From NCBI GenBank assembly GCA_002344525.1, contig DDTJ01000054.1, positions 33,090 through 97,089 on the forward strand: a stretch of 64,000 nt of DNA. The letters run 5' to 3'. The notes below the pieces were generated by a model. That model ran no database searches. It was not told the DNA's origin and saw only the letters and a list, made by a program, of their open reading frames with translations. Both the position numbers and the translations under genes were made by a program. Every line of letters begins with the position of its first letter. Positions within the stretch are counted from its first letter, which is position 1. The DNA is from Akkermansiaceae bacterium UBA2367. GTDB lineage: Bacteria; Verrucomicrobiota; Verrucomicrobiia; Verrucomicrobiales; DEV007. Positions 1-9,413 of the stretch are shown piece after piece.

Positions 1-80
1 GCGAGACCACGCTCGAGGAGCTGGAGCGGACGGTGATCGACGAGGACCACGCTCTGTTTCAACTGGAGGAGGAAGGATAA
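1..80 (+). CDS. C-terminal end of a probable GspE/PilB-family ATPase (partial)
   Basis: Only the last 25 codons are inside the window, in the frame that ends with TAA at 78-80. The visible tail is acidic and contains TTLEELERTV, which resembles the TTLEEVLR-type ending common in GspE/PilB assembly ATPases. The TAA shares its last A with the ATG of the following gspF gene, so the two are translationally coupled. The identity rests mainly on context, since an assembly ATPase usually precedes gspF/pilC; the catalytic domain lies outside the window. Confidence 0.55.
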   Translation, partial: ETTLEELERTVIDEDHALFQLEEEG

Positions 81-1306
81 TGTTCTTCAACTACATCGGC
101 GTCGCGGACGGGAAGAAGGTGGCCGCGCTCATCGAGGGCGCGACCCTCCAGGAGGCGACCGCCCAGTTGCGCGGCCAGGGCATCATGGTCATCGAGATCA
201 ATCCGGCGCGCTCCGGACCGAAGGGAGCGCTCCGTCCCCGGACCCGGCTGGAGCGTTTCCTGACGCCGCACATGGTCCGGAAGGCGGAGATCGAGCAGGC
301 CTTCCGGCAACTGGTCATCCTGCTGAAGGGAGACGTGGCGGTGGTGGAGAGCTTCGAGATCGTGGCCGGTCTGAACAAGGGCATGCTGGCCCAGTCGCTC
401 GCGGAGGTCGCGGGGCAGGTGCGCGAGGGCAGTTCGCTGCATGCCGCCATGCGTGAGCACATGGCCTTCGTCGGCCCCTTGCCGGTCAGCCTCGTCGAGG
501 TGGGCGAGGCCAACGGCACGCTGCCGCAGATGTTCACCTACTGCGTGAACCTCATGGAGCAGCGCCGCAGCCTCCGGAACAAGGTGCTCCAGGCTATGAT
601 CTACCCCGCCATCGTGGTGGTCATGGGGCTCGGGGTGGGCTGGTACACGACGGCGGTGGCCATGCCCAAGATCGCTTCCGTGCTCGACGGGGATCTTGAA
701 AAGCTGCCCGCCATCACCCGGGCGCTGCTCGGCACCAGCGACTGGGTCATCCAATACGGATACTGGGTGATCCTCGGCCCGCTCCTCTTCGCCATCCTCC
801 TCCTGATCCTGCGGAAGAACGAGCGCATCCGCCATGCCCTCGACCACCTCGCCCTCCTCATGCCGCTGTTCGGCAAGGTGTCGCGCTTCGCGGCCAACGG
901 CCTGTGGAACAAGACCATGGCCCTGCTGCTCGACAGCGGCATCCCGGTGGTGGAATCCCTCGATCTGACGCGCCGGACCCTGGGCAACCGCTATTACCGG
1001 AGCCAGTTCGACCAGTTGATCGAGCGGGTGCTCTCGGGCAAGTCCCTTTCCGCAGGCATGGCCTCGACCAAGCTGAGCCGCCTCTCGCCGCTCTCCGACT
1101 CCCTCATCCGGGTCGGGGAGAACTCGGGCAACATCGACGAGGGCCTGCGTTTCGTCGGCGACTACTACGAGGACCAGTTGGCGCGGCGCCTCGACCTGCT
1201 GAGCAAGCTGGTCGAACCCACCCTGATCGTCGTGGTCGGCGGCATGGTCGCCCTCGTCTACACCGGATTCTTCATGGGCATGGCGGCGATGAACGCCGCG
1301 CGCTGA
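80..1306 (+). CDS. gspF: Type II secretion system F family inner-membrane protein (GspF/PilC-like)
   Basis: This 408-residue protein has the usual GspF/PilC length and layout: a short N-terminal domain (about residues 4-40) followed by two T2SSF repeats at roughly 70-193 and 270-395. Hydrophobic segments are visible near residues 173-195, 226-245 and 383-404, which fits the three transmembrane helices of the family. The repeat hallmarks can be read: VSLVEVGEANGTLPQM in the first and LIRVGENSGNIDEGL in the second. GspF is the inner-membrane platform that connects the assembly ATPase to pseudopilus growth. The start codon overlaps the previous stop by one base (TAATG), and a PilP-like gene and a secretin follow on the same strand. 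Confidence 0.93.
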   Translation: MFFNYIGVADGKKVAALIEGATLQEATAQLRGQGIMVIEINPARSGPKGALRPRTRLERFLTPHMVRKAEIEQAFRQLVILLKGDVAVVESFEIVAGLNKGMLAQSLAEVAGQVREGSSLHAAMREHMAFVGPLPVSLVEVGEANGTLPQMFTYCVNLMEQRRSLRNKVLQAMIYPAIVVVMGLGVGWYTTAVAMPKIASVLDGDLEKLPAITRALLGTSDWVIQYGYWVILGPLLFAILLLILRKNERIRHALDHLALLMPLFGKVSRFAANGLWNKTMALLLDSGIPVVESLDLTRRTLGNRYYRSQFDQLIERVLSGKSLSAGMASTKLSRLSPLSDSLIRVGENSGNIDEGLRFVGDYYEDQLARRLDLLSKLVEPTLIVVVGGMVALVYTGFFMGMAAMNAAR

Positions 1307-1326
1307 GCGGAACGATCACAGACTGA

Positions 1327-1977
1327 ATGAAACGCATGAACACAAGCAAACTGAAATGGCTGCTGGCGGGGGTCGCGATGGCCGCCCAGGGACTGGCGGC
1401 CCAGGAACCGGAAATCCCCATACCGGCGGACCAGCCGACGGTCCAGGAACAGGTGCCGCCTCCGCCGCAACCGATGGTCCAGGCACCGGCGATCCCTCTC
1501 GTCGATCCGCCGCAGAGTTTGGTCGGCGAGGACGGAGAGGCCGAACTGGATCTCGTGGACCCCTTCCAGCGGGGAAGTGCGAGGGGTGGCGCGGGAGCGG
1601 CCGAGGAGGCGGGGCCGGACGGGATGTCCCCCACTTCGCTGGGAGAGATCTCCGAGGAGTTCCGCATCCTCGCCATCGTTATTCCCGAGGGCAAGGACCG
1701 CCAGCCCATGGCCCTGATCCGCCTGCGGAACGAATCGAGCCCGCAGGTCGTCACGAAGGAAGACCTCGTCCAGATCAAGCGGCGTGCGCCCGACCGCCGC
1801 CAGCCGGTCCCGGCGCGTCAGCCGGTCGACGCCCAGGGCCAGCCCTCCTTCGCGGAAAGCGCCCTCAACGCCCTCGATGGCTATTCCTTCTACCTGCACA
1901 TCAAGGACATCCAGCCGACCTACATCGAGGCCTACCAGAAGAAGAGCCCGAACGAAACCATTATCCTGAGGTGGTGA
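1327..1977 (+). CDS. PilP/GspC-like periplasmic protein of the secretion operon
   Basis: This 216-residue protein begins with a signal peptide-like segment (about residues 8-25, ending AQG-LAAQ), followed by a Pro/Gln-rich linker to about residue 60. The C-terminal half contains a small domain with FRILAIVIPEGKDRQPMAL and VVTKEDLVQIK, which resembles the PilP/GspC homology region that sits between the inner-membrane platform and the secretin. The similarity is weak, so the name rests on position between gspF and gspD as much as on sequence. It probably acts in the periplasm as an alignment protein. A second frame over the same bases is a shadow. Confidence 0.6.
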   Translation: MKRMNTSKLKWLLAGVAMAAQGLAAQEPEIPIPADQPTVQEQVPPPPQPMVQAPAIPLVDPPQSLVGEDGEAELDLVDPFQRGSARGGAGAAEEAGPDGMSPTSLGEISEEFRILAIVIPEGKDRQPMALIRLRNESSPQVVTKEDLVQIKRRAPDRRQPVPARQPVDAQGQPSFAESALNALDGYSFYLHIKDIQPTYIEAYQKKSPNETIILRW

Positions 1978-1984
1978 AGAAACC

Positions 1985-3868
1985 ATGAGAACCCATTTCC
2001 AACACATCATCCGGCTCCTTGTCGCCTGTCTCCTGATCCCCGCAGGGCTGTCCGCCCAGATGCACTTCGAGCACGGCCGCGTCCCCGTCATCAAATCGCT
2101 CCTGCTCCGCGAGGCGCCGGCCCACTACGCGGCTTGGTTGATCGGGGAAGTCTGGGGCAAGCCCATCGTGGTCAACGAAGGCGCGCGGGACAAGGAGATC
2201 AGTATTTTTCTCGACAACATCAACTGCCTCAACGCGCTGAAGGCGGTCTGCCATTCCAACGGCCTCTGGTTCCAGGAGGATCCCGAAAGCGGCATCATCT
2301 ACGTGGAGACGCTCGAGGAGTACATCAAGGGGAGCCGCCTCAACAACCAGAAGCGGGTCGAGGTGCTGACCATCGTGTATCCGCGGGCCGAGGACGTCGC
2401 CGCGAGCCTTCAGGAGCTCTTCCAGGAGATGGTGGTCTACGTGAAGCCGGAGTTCGAGAACGGAGACGCCAGCGAGGACATCGAGCGCGCCATCGACCGC
2501 ATGAGCCAGCTCTCCAGCATGTCCACCATCGTGAACGAGTCCGGGACGGGCGGCGTCGGTGGCAACCGCTCCTCCTCGTCCACCTCCCGCAGTTCCACCT
2601 CGCGAGGCAACCGGGGCAACACCCGCGACCAGGAGGGCATCGAGGCCACCTCGCGCTTCCAGGACGAGCTCGAAGAGCTGGAGACCCGGCCCGACCAGGT
2701 CGAGGCCGCCGTCAGCGGGGAGCCGACCCGGCTCAATCCCGGTCTGGTCTACGTCGCCGCGGTGAGGCAGTCGAACACCCTCATGCTCCGTTCCTCCGAT
2801 CCGGACGCGATCCAGCAGATCAAGGACGTCGTCGCCGAACTGGACCGGCCCCGGGCGCAGGTGCTGCTCGAGGTGAAGGTCCTCGCCCTCGACGTGAGCA
2901 AGGAGAAACAGCGCGCCGTCGACATCCTCTTCAACTCCCAAGCGGGCGACGCCAGCGCCGGCTTCGCCAATGGGCTGGCCAACATCCCGACCGACGCCGC
3001 AGGCAATTTCGTTCCTAACGAGTTCGGCTTGCTCGGTCTCGCCGAGACCGGCTTCGACCCCCGCGCCGTGGTCTTCCAGGCCATCGGCGAGGAGGTCCAG
3101 GCGAGGATCAAGCTCCTCGACAGCGAAGGCAAGATCGAGCGGCTCGCCACGCCGAACCTCATGGTCGCCGACCTCGAGGCTTCGCGCATCTTCGTCGGGG
3201 ACGAAACCACCATCCTCACCGAGGTCAACGTGACCTCGAACACGTCCAGCGGCGACAATCCGGTGGTCACGGTGGACCGCGACCCCCAAACCGAGCGTCG
3301 CGACATCGGGACCACCCTGGTCATCACACCCAAGATCCACGCCGACAACACGGTGACCATCCGCGTCATGCAGGAGAACGCCCGCGTCGGCCCGACCAAG
3401 TCCATCGTCTACGGAGACATGGCGGCCGGCGATTTCTTCGAGACCACCGACATCCAGAAGCAGACCATCACCTCCACCGTGGTGGCCAAGTCCGGGCAGA
3501 TGGTGGCGCTGGGCGGCCTCGTCCACCGGGGCAAGAGCCGTGATGTCACCAGCGTGCCGGGGCTGTCGAAGGTGCCTATCGTGGGTCCTCTCTTCGAGAA
3601 GAAGGCGACGGTCGAGACCCAATCGGAGTTGATCGTGCTCATTCGTCCCTTCGTCATGCTCACCCCGTCCAACGCGGAGCGGCTCAGCCGGAGCCACCTC
3701 AACCGGACCTCCTCCCATCCGGCGGTCCACGACGGGTCTCTGGAGTTCGCCCCCGGCAATCCCGTCGCCAAGGAGAACCGCAGCACTCGCGCCCAGATCC
3801 TTCAGGATCGTCTCGAAGTGAAAAGCACCCCCTACGATCTCATGACCGGGGAGAAGAAACGGAAATGA
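1985..3868 (+). CDS. gspD: Secretin (GspD/PilQ family outer-membrane channel)
   Basis: The 627-residue product has a signal peptide (about residues 10-26, ending GLSAQ), N-terminal ring-building domains, and a C-terminal secretin core at roughly 290-560. Secretin hallmarks are clear: VLLEVKVLALDVSKEKQ at the start of the core, then GTTLVITPKI, and VPGLSKVPIVGPLFEKK followed by ELIVLIRPFVM. A Ser/Arg/Gly-rich low-complexity stretch (about residues 187-218) interrupts the N-domain region and probably forms a flexible loop. The protein forms the outer-membrane pore for secretion or pilus passage. Its ATGA overlap with the next gene indicates translational coupling. Confidence 0.93.
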   Translation: MRTHFQHIIRLLVACLLIPAGLSAQMHFEHGRVPVIKSLLLREAPAHYAAWLIGEVWGKPIVVNEGARDKEISIFLDNINCLNALKAVCHSNGLWFQEDPESGIIYVETLEEYIKGSRLNNQKRVEVLTIVYPRAEDVAASLQELFQEMVVYVKPEFENGDASEDIERAIDRMSQLSSMSTIVNESGTGGVGGNRSSSSTSRSSTSRGNRGNTRDQEGIEATSRFQDELEELETRPDQVEAAVSGEPTRLNPGLVYVAAVRQSNTLMLRSSDPDAIQQIKDVVAELDRPRAQVLLEVKVLALDVSKEKQRAVDILFNSQAGDASAGFANGLANIPTDAAGNFVPNEFGLLGLAETGFDPRAVVFQAIGEEVQARIKLLDSEGKIERLATPNLMVADLEASRIFVGDETTILTEVNVTSNTSSGDNPVVTVDRDPQTERRDIGTTLVITPKIHADNTVTIRVMQENARVGPTKSIVYGDMAAGDFFETTDIQKQTITSTVVAKSGQMVALGGLVHRGKSRDVTSVPGLSKVPIVGPLFEKKATVETQSELIVLIRPFVMLTPSNAERLSRSHLNRTSSHPAVHDGSLEFAPGNPVAKENRSTRAQILQDRLEVKSTPYDLMTGEKKRK

Positions 3869-4482
3869 ACAGATATTTCTTCCTCGGCTTGGCCCTCTGC
3901 CTGATCGTGGGCAGCGGATGCCGGAGCCTGCCCGGATCCGGCGGCGCTCCCCTCGGCGTTGCCTCCGACGGCGGATCGCTGGACGGGGAGTTCGAAACCG
4001 GCAAGGCCCTTCTCGAATCCGGATACAACATGGAGGCGATCAAGCACTTCGCCGCCATCCGGGACCGGGCCGGACATCAGGAGGAGCGGGACCGGGCCGT
4101 CATCGGCCTCGCCATGGCGCTGCAGGATTCCGGCAACAGCGGGGCCGCCCTCGGCGCGCTCGAGCCGCTGCCCGTTCTGCCGAAGACCGAGCTCGAAGCG
4201 AGAAAGTGCGTCCTCGCCGGAGAGCTCCATCTCCACCAGAAGAACTACGAGCCGGCACGGACCTGGCTGGCGCGCGGTCTCGATGTCGAGCCGAAGAGCC
4301 AAGCGTACTACCGTGCTCCCGCCCTCTTCAATCTCGGCAAGGCCATGCTCGCGCTCGACGACCTCGAGGGTGCCCGCGAAGCCTTCGCGATGGCGGCCGG
4401 GGTCTTCAGCTCCAACGAAGACGAAGAAAATGCGCGGCAATGCCGGGACATCATGGACGATATCGACAAGTCCCTCCTCTGA
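3865..4482 (+). CDS. TPR lipoprotein of the secretion operon
   Basis: This 205-residue protein carries a lipoprotein signal with the lipobox ending in Cys19 (VGSGC). The mature part is helical, with repeated TPR-like units such as ALLESGYNMEAIKHFAAI, AVIGLAMALQDSGNSGAAL and ALFNLGKAMLALDDLEGAREAF. Its start overlaps the secretin stop in an ATGA arrangement, so the two are probably made in fixed proportion. TPR lipoproteins encoded with secretins often act as pilotins or assembly factors (PilF/PilW type). That role is inferred from context; the sequence alone shows only a TPR lipoprotein. Confidence 0.8.
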   Translation: MNRYFFLGLALCLIVGSGCRSLPGSGGAPLGVASDGGSLDGEFETGKALLESGYNMEAIKHFAAIRDRAGHQEERDRAVIGLAMALQDSGNSGAALGALEPLPVLPKTELEARKCVLAGELHLHQKNYEPARTWLARGLDVEPKSQAYYRAPALFNLGKAMLALDDLEGAREAFAMAAGVFSSNEDEENARQCRDIMDDIDKSLL

Positions 4483-4484
4483 CC

Positions 4485-5561
4485 ATGCAAGCCATCCCGG
4501 GCACAGATCTGCTGGACGACGTCTTCCGCCTGCTGCTGGATTCGGGTGCCACCGACCTCCACTGGTCGGACGGGGAGACGCTCTATCTCAGGGTCAACGG
4601 ATTCCTGGAGACGGCGGAGGCCCCGGCCTCGGTCTCGGGCGTGTCCTTCGAGGCATTGACCGCCCACCTCATCGGCCGGGATCACTACGCGACCTTCCTC
4701 GAACGGCGCGAGTACGACGGCGCGAGGACCGTGCTCGGCGGGTGCCGCATCCGGATCAACGTCTACTTCAAGCGGGGGAGGATCGCCTGGGCCGTCCGCC
4801 TGCTGCCTTCGGAGTTCTTCCCCCTCGACTCCCTCGGTCTCGACATGGACCTCTGCAGTCGCATCTGCGAGCTGAAGCAGGGCCTCGTCCTCGTCACCGG
4901 GGCGACCGGCTCGGGAAAGACCACCACTTTGGCCAGCCTCCTGAACCACATCAACCGGCATCGGCGGGAGCACATCTTCACCATCGAGGATCCCATCGAA
5001 TACGTCCACGAGTCGAGGGAGTGCATGGTGTCCCAGCGTGAAGTCGGCGTGGACACCGACAGCTTCCACGACGCCCTGCGCAGCGTGCTGCGGGAGGATC
5101 CCGACATCGTGCTGCTCGGAGAGATGCGGGACCGCATCAGCATGGACGCCGCCCTGACCCTTTCCGAGACCGGGCACCTCACCTTCGCCACGCTGCACAC
5201 CTCGGGCGCGGTGGACACCATCTCGCGCATCATCAGCGCCTTCGACAGCATGGAGCAGGGGCAGATCCGCGAGCGTCTCGCCACCAACCTCAAGGTGGTG
5301 ATCACCCAGCAGCTCGTCCCTTGGACCAACCGGGAGGGGCGCTCGCTCTGCGCGGAGATCATGGTCTCGACCAAGGCGATCCGAGCCATGATCCGCGACG
5401 GCAAGGAGAGGCAGATGCTCTCCGCCATCGAGACCAGCTCCGACGAGGGCATGACCACGATGAACAAGTCCCTCGCCGACCTGGTCAAGCGCCGCCTCAT
5501 TTCCCAGAAGGAAGCCAGCCTCTACACCCCGGACCGGGAGGCGCTCAAGCGGTTCCTGTGA
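4485..5561 (+). CDS. PilT-like twitching/secretion ATPase (paralogue 1, within the secretion operon)
   Basis: The 358-residue protein starts at the ATG two bases after the TPR lipoprotein stop. It has the PilT/GspE ATPase fold: an N-terminal domain with TDLHWSDG, a Walker A GATGSGKTTT near residue 139, an Asp box HIFTIEDPIEYVH, a Walker B EDPDIVLLGEMRD near residue 204, and a His box TLHTSGAVDTISRI. Its length matches PilT retraction ATPases rather than the longer PilB/GspE. Its place at the end of a secretion operon suggests it works on the same machine, either as a retraction motor or an alternative assembly ATPase. Two more paralogues lie at 10828-13072. Confidence 0.88.
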   Translation: MQAIPGTDLLDDVFRLLLDSGATDLHWSDGETLYLRVNGFLETAEAPASVSGVSFEALTAHLIGRDHYATFLERREYDGARTVLGGCRIRINVYFKRGRIAWAVRLLPSEFFPLDSLGLDMDLCSRICELKQGLVLVTGATGSGKTTTLASLLNHINRHRREHIFTIEDPIEYVHESRECMVSQREVGVDTDSFHDALRSVLREDPDIVLLGEMRDRISMDAALTLSETGHLTFATLHTSGAVDTISRIISAFDSMEQGQIRERLATNLKVVITQQLVPWTNREGRSLCAEIMVSTKAIRAMIRDGKERQMLSAIETSSDEGMTTMNKSLADLVKRRLISQKEASLYTPDREALKRFL

Positions 5562-5639
5562 GGGTACGGCTGGGTCGGCACCGACCGGTTTCGATGCCAA
5601 TCTCTCAACTCTCAACCATGAACTCTCAACTCCGCTCAG

Positions 5640-6332
5640 CTACTCCTTCTTCGCCGACACCGTCCAGTAGAGCGAAGCACTGTGGCTGGTGATGGCGTAG
5701 GGCACGCCGTTGTGGAAGCCGGCCAGTTTCTCGGAGTAGCGGGCGATGGTCAGCAGGTAGGGGCCGGGCTTGGAGAGATCGGTCACGCGCACGTAGCCTT
5801 CCGCGTCCGCCGTGAGCTCCTGCTCGTCTTTGCCAGGAGCATGGAGGCCGAGCTTGACGCCGCCGAGCGGTTTGCCGCGGAAGTAGACGCGGGCCTCGCC
5901 GGGCTTGCCGGTGGGCACGATGTCCATGGTCAGCGCGGGCGTGCCGGCTCCGGCGCCTTCCGGTTGCCAGCGGCAGTGGAAGATGGGGGCGCGGGCGGGC
6001 TTGTCCTCGTGCAGCTTGCGCACGGTGAAATGCAACTGCGCGAAAACGGGCTTGGCCTGTTCGACGGTGGCACCGCCGAGCAGGAAGTGGTCCTCTTTCT
6101 TGGTCACGTCGAAGACCACGGGCTTCCCTTCGTCATCCAGCGCACAGCCGGTGACAATGTTGAAGGAGTCGAGATGGCCCGGGGAAGTCTCGAAGTCCTC
6201 TCCCCATTCGGCGAAGCGGACACAAAGCTGGCCGTTCGGCAGGTCTTCGATCCAGACGGAATGCGCCTGGGCGGCGGAAGGCAGCAGGCAAAGGGCGGTG
6301 GAGGCGAACAGTGGCGCGAGGAGTCGTTTCAT
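5640..6332 (-). CDS. Secreted DUF4198-like protein (possible metal-uptake component)
   Basis: The 230-residue product begins with a clean signal peptide cleaved after AQA (about residue 23), and its mature N-terminus HSVWIEDLPNGQ resembles the His-containing start of DUF4198/NikK-type periplasmic proteins. The middle contains an immunoglobulin-like segment (GEARVYFRGKPLGGVKLGLHAPG, then ELTADAEGYVRVTDL), which is the usual C-terminal half of the family. Some members of this family assist nickel or cobalt uptake, and others are uncharacterised. It is convergent with the secretion operon and lies 27 bases downstream of a YHS-like gene on the same strand, so the two may be cotranscribed. Confidence 0.7.
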   Translation of the reverse strand: MKRLLAPLFASTALCLLPSAAQAHSVWIEDLPNGQLCVRFAEWGEDFETSPGHLDSFNIVTGCALDDEGKPVVFDVTKKEDHFLLGGATVEQAKPVFAQLHFTVRKLHEDKPARAPIFHCRWQPEGAGAGTPALTMDIVPTGKPGEARVYFRGKPLGGVKLGLHAPGKDEQELTADAEGYVRVTDLSKPGPYLLTIARYSEKLAGFHNGVPYAITSHSASLYWTVSAKKE

Positions 6333-6359
6333 AGGGAGTTGGGCTGGGGATGGTTCGGT

Positions 6360-6872
6360 CTAGATCTTTCCTTTGAGTTGGGGTAATAGGCCATTGGCGA
6401 CAGCCTCCTTGGCGTAGCCGTCCGGGTCCGCATTCCAAGTGCGCAGATGTCCCGGCTTGGAGAAGTAGACTTTCACCCCTTTGTAATCGGTGGATGGAGA
6501 CGAGGGGCCGACGAGGCGCTTCGTGCTGAAGGGGCAGAAGCGTTGCTCCAACAGCTCGATCCCGTCGGGCACCTTCACCTCCTGCACAGCGGGCACGCTC
6601 TTCATCTCCTGGAACAGGGCCACGTAGTAGTCCGGATCCCGTTTGAACTGCTTCACGCAAGGGCTGCAGCAGAAATAGATGTCCTTGCCCTGATAGGCGA
6701 CCTTGGCCTCCGCCACCGCCTCGTCCTCGGTCATGAGGGGACAGATCTTGTTGGCGGGCTCCTCCGCCCGCAGACCGACGACGAAGATGACCAGAGCCAG
6801 CGACCCAATGGTCGGCCGGAAAAAGGAATGGGGAAATGGGAGCATCGTCAGGAATCTGTTGGAACAAGCCAC
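6360..6872 (-). CDS. Exported protein with two YHS/TRASH-like metal-binding modules
   Basis: This 170-residue protein has a hydrophobic signal or anchor at about residues 18-36. The mature part repeats a pattern typical of YHS/TRASH metal-binding domains. The first copy reads KICPLM, then YQGKDIYFCCSPCVKQF and DPDYY (residues about 42-83). The second reads FCPFSTK, YKGVKVYFSKPGHLRTW and DPDGY (about 111-155). The first copy keeps several Cys residues, but the second keeps only one, so only the first is likely to bind metal tightly. It lies upstream of the DUF4198 gene, which supports a shared metal-related role, but the substrate is unknown. The true start could be a later Met near residue 10. 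Confidence 0.65.
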   Translation of the reverse strand: MACSNRFLTMLPFPHSFFRPTIGSLALVIFVVGLRAEEPANKICPLMTEDEAVAEAKVAYQGKDIYFCCSPCVKQFKRDPDYYVALFQEMKSVPAVQEVKVPDGIELLEQRFCPFSTKRLVGPSSPSTDYKGVKVYFSKPGHLRTWNADPDGYAKEAVANGLLPQLKGKI

Positions 6873-7182
6873 AGCCCAGGCAGGAAAGCTGCCGATGCCT
6901 TGATTCCTTTTGACGCTGGCTTGCGGACGATTCGCCCGCTTCGGAACGCCACCCTTGTCTTGGCACCGGACTCGGGATTTTTAGGATTCCCACAATCATT
7001 TCCGGATGCCGACGCCACAGATTCATGGGAAAGCTTCCCCAAGAGAGATATCGCCTCCTCCTGGTTCCCCCGAACACTGCCCGAAACTTGTATACAATTT
7101 TCCCCGATCCCGTCCTTGCATTGCCGCTCGATTTCGACATTCTACCCGCTTCCCCTGTTTCACCCCCTAGTTTCAGCCCCCG
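6873..7182. other. Intergenic region upstream of hppA with a possible promoter
   Basis: These 310 bases separate the divergent YHS-like gene and hppA, and no convincing gene is visible on either strand. The half near hppA is AT-richer. A perfect 10-base palindrome, TTGTATACAA, lies at 7088-7097 and overlaps a TACAAT hexamer (7093-7098) that could be a -10 element for hppA. No good -35 was found at the expected spacing, so the promoter call is weak. Confidence 0.3.
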
Positions 7183-9360
7183 ATGAACCTGCTTGTCCTC
7201 TCCATCCCCCTCTTCGGCATCCTTGCTCTTGCCTACACCTTCTGGCGGTCCGCCTGGGTCGCGAAACAAGATCCCGGCACGGAAAAAATGAAGCAGATCG
7301 GCGCCTCCATCGCCGAGGGAGCCATGGCCTTCCTCCGCGCCGAATACAAGGTGCTCGCCATCTTCGTCCTCTGCATCGCGGGCCTTCTCGTCTTCGGCGG
7401 CATCAAGGATCCGGTGAACAGCTCGCCCTTCGTCGCCATCTCCTTCATCGCCGGGGCGGTCTGCTCGGCCCTCGCCGGCTTCATCGGGATGCGCGTCGCG
7501 ACCAAGGCGAACCACCGCACCACCCAGGCCGCGCGCACCAGCCTCGGCGAAGGCCTGAAGATCGCCTTCGCGGGCGGCTCGGTCATGGGCATGGGCGTCG
7601 TCGGCCTCGGACTCTTCGGCCTCGGCCTGCTCTTCCTGATCTTCTCGAAGGCCATCGGCGCCGACGCCGCCTCGATCTCGAAGGTCATCACCATCGTCAC
7701 CGGATTCTCCTTCGGGGCCTCCTCCATCGCCCTCTTCGCCCGCGTCGGCGGAGGCATCTACACGAAAGCCGCCGACGTCGGCGCGGACCTCGTCGGCAAG
7801 GTCGAGGCGGGCATCCCCGAGGACCACCCGCTGAACCCCGCCACCATCGCCGACAACGTGGGCGACAACGTCGGCGACGTCGCCGGCATGGGCGCGGACC
7901 TCTTCGAGTCCTACGTCGGATCGATCGTCGGCACCATGGTCATCGGGGCCGTCTTCGTCGCCCTGCCCGAATTCTCCAACCTGCCCCTCGGCGGCGTCCT
8001 CCTGCCCATGCTGATCGCCGGACTCGGCATCGTTGCCTCCATCATCGGTGCCTTCCTCGTGCGGGTGAAGGATGGCGGCGACCCGCAGAAAGCCCTGAAC
8101 TTCGGCGAACTCGTCGCCGGGGCGATCCTCCTCCTCGGCACTTGGCTCCTCGTCGGCCAGATGCTGCCGGAAAAATGGGCCCTCGACGGGAAGGAGTTCA
8201 CCTCCTTCGGCGTGTTCGCCTCCATCGCCATCGGCCTCGTCGCCGGCATCGCCATCGGATACGTCACCGAGCACTACACCGGCACCGGGAAGAAGCCCGT
8301 CATCGGCATCGTGCGGCAGTCGGTGACCGGATCGGCCACGAACATCATCGCCGGTCTCGGCGTGGGCATGCTCTCCACTGCCATTCCCGTTATCATCCTC
8401 GCCGCCGCCATCCTCGCCTCCTACGAGCTGGCCGGGCTCTACGGCATCGCCATCGCCGCCGTCGGCATGCTGGCCAACACCGGCATTCAGCTCGCCGTTG
8501 ACGCCTACGGCCCCATCTCCGACAACGCCGGCGGCATCGCCGAGATGAGCGAACTGCCCGCCGAGGTCCGCAAGCGCACCGACAAGCTCGACGCCGTGGG
8601 CAACACCACCGCCGCGATCGGCAAGGGCTTCGCCATCGGCTCCGCCGCGCTCACCGCTCTTGCCCTCTTCGCCGCCTTCAAGACGACCTGGGAGACGACC
8701 CACGGCGCGAAGCTCGTCATCGAGGTGACCGACCCGCGCGTCGTCGCCGCCCTCTTCGTCGGGGCGATGCTGCCCTTCCTCTTCTCCGCCTTCGCGATGG
8801 AGGCTGTCGGCCGCGCCGCCATGTCCATGATCGAGGAGGTGCGCCGCCAGTTCCGCGAGATCCCCGGTCTCAAGGCCGGTCTCGCCGCGATGAACCGCAA
8901 CGAGGGCAAGCCCGTCGAGCAGTGGTCCGAGGGCGACCGCCACGACTTCGAGACCGCCCACGGCCAAGCCGAGTTCGGCAAATGCGTCGAGATCTCGACC
9001 AAGGCGGCGATCAAGGAGATGATCAAACCGGGCCTCCTCGCCGTCGCCGCCCCCGTCGCGGTCGGCTTCTTCGGTGGCGCGGAGATGCTCGGCGGCCTCC
9101 TCGCCGGCGTCACCGTTACCGGGGTGCTCCTCGCCCTCTTCCAGTCCAACTCCGGCGGTGCCTGGGACAACGCCAAGAAGATGATCGAAGAGGGTTTCGA
9201 CCACAACGGCACCCTCTTGAAGAAAGGCTCCGAAGCCCACAAGGCCGCCGTCGTCGGCGACACCGTGGGAGACCCCTTCAAGGACACCTCCGGCCCCTCG
9301 CTGAACATCCTCCTGAAGCTGATGAGCGTGGTCGCGCTGGTGATCGCGTCGATGATCTGA
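7183..9360 (+). CDS. hppA: Membrane-bound ion-pumping pyrophosphatase
   Basis: The 725-residue protein is strongly hydrophobic, with about 16 transmembrane segments, and carries the full M-PPase signature. An early block has [12 protein letters not shown], the catalytic block [19 protein letters not shown] lies near residues 197-215 and is followed by [20 protein letters not shown], and the C-terminus has [16 protein letters not shown]. The motif [10 protein letters not shown] near residue 473 has Ala rather than Lys after GNTT, which is known to mark the potassium-dependent subclass. Such enzymes hydrolyse pyrophosphate while exporting Na+ or H+; which ion is pumped cannot be settled by reading alone. 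The gene appears monocistronic, with a strong hairpin just after the stop. Confidence 0.96.
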   Translation: MNLLVLSIPLFGILALAYTFWRSAWVAKQDPGTEKMKQIGASIAEGAMAFLRAEYKVLAIFVLCIAGLLVFGGIKDPVNSSPFVAISFIAGAVCSALAGFIGMRVATKANHRTTQAARTSLGEGLKIAFAGGSVMGMGVVGLGLFGLGLLFLIFSKAIGADAASISKVITIVTGFSFGASSIALFARVGGGIYTKAADVGADLVGKVEAGIPEDHPLNPATIADNVGDNVGDVAGMGADLFESYVGSIVGTMVIGAVFVALPEFSNLPLGGVLLPMLIAGLGIVASIIGAFLVRVKDGGDPQKALNFGELVAGAILLLGTWLLVGQMLPEKWALDGKEFTSFGVFASIAIGLVAGIAIGYVTEHYTGTGKKPVIGIVRQSVTGSATNIIAGLGVGMLSTAIPVIILAAAILASYELAGLYGIAIAAVGMLANTGIQLAVDAYGPISDNAGGIAEMSELPAEVRKRTDKLDAVGNTTAAIGKGFAIGSAALTALALFAAFKTTWETTHGAKLVIEVTDPRVVAALFVGAMLPFLFSAFAMEAVGRAAMSMIEEVRRQFREIPGLKAGLAAMNRNEGKPVEQWSEGDRHDFETAHGQAEFGKCVEISTKAAIKEMIKPGLLAVAAPVAVGFFGGAEMLGGLLAGVTVTGVLLALFQSNSGGAWDNAKKMIEEGFDHNGTLLKKGSEAHKAAVVGDTVGDPFKDTSGPSLNILLKLMSVVALVIASMI

Positions 9361-9376
9361 GAGGGCTGTGCTCGAA

Positions 9377-9401
9377 GATCCCCCGGCGACGCCGGGGGAT
9401 C
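9377..9401. terminator. Perfect hairpin between hppA and tRNA-Arg
   Basis: GATCCCCCGGC and GCCGGGGGATC form a perfect 11-bp stem around a three-base loop (GAC). It lies 17 bases after the hppA stop and 12 bases from the 3' end of the convergent tRNA gene. There is no T-run on the hppA side, so it is a stem-only terminator or a shared bidirectional one. Confidence 0.6.
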
Positions 9402-9413
9402 GCTGACAAAAAG

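Noticed and set aside
6133..9240. Very long minus-strand open frame opposite hppA and the metal-related genes
   Set aside because: It runs through three real genes on both strands, is rich in Gly, Asp, Glu and His from GC-rich antisense codons, and has no domain. hppA on the plus strand is unambiguous.
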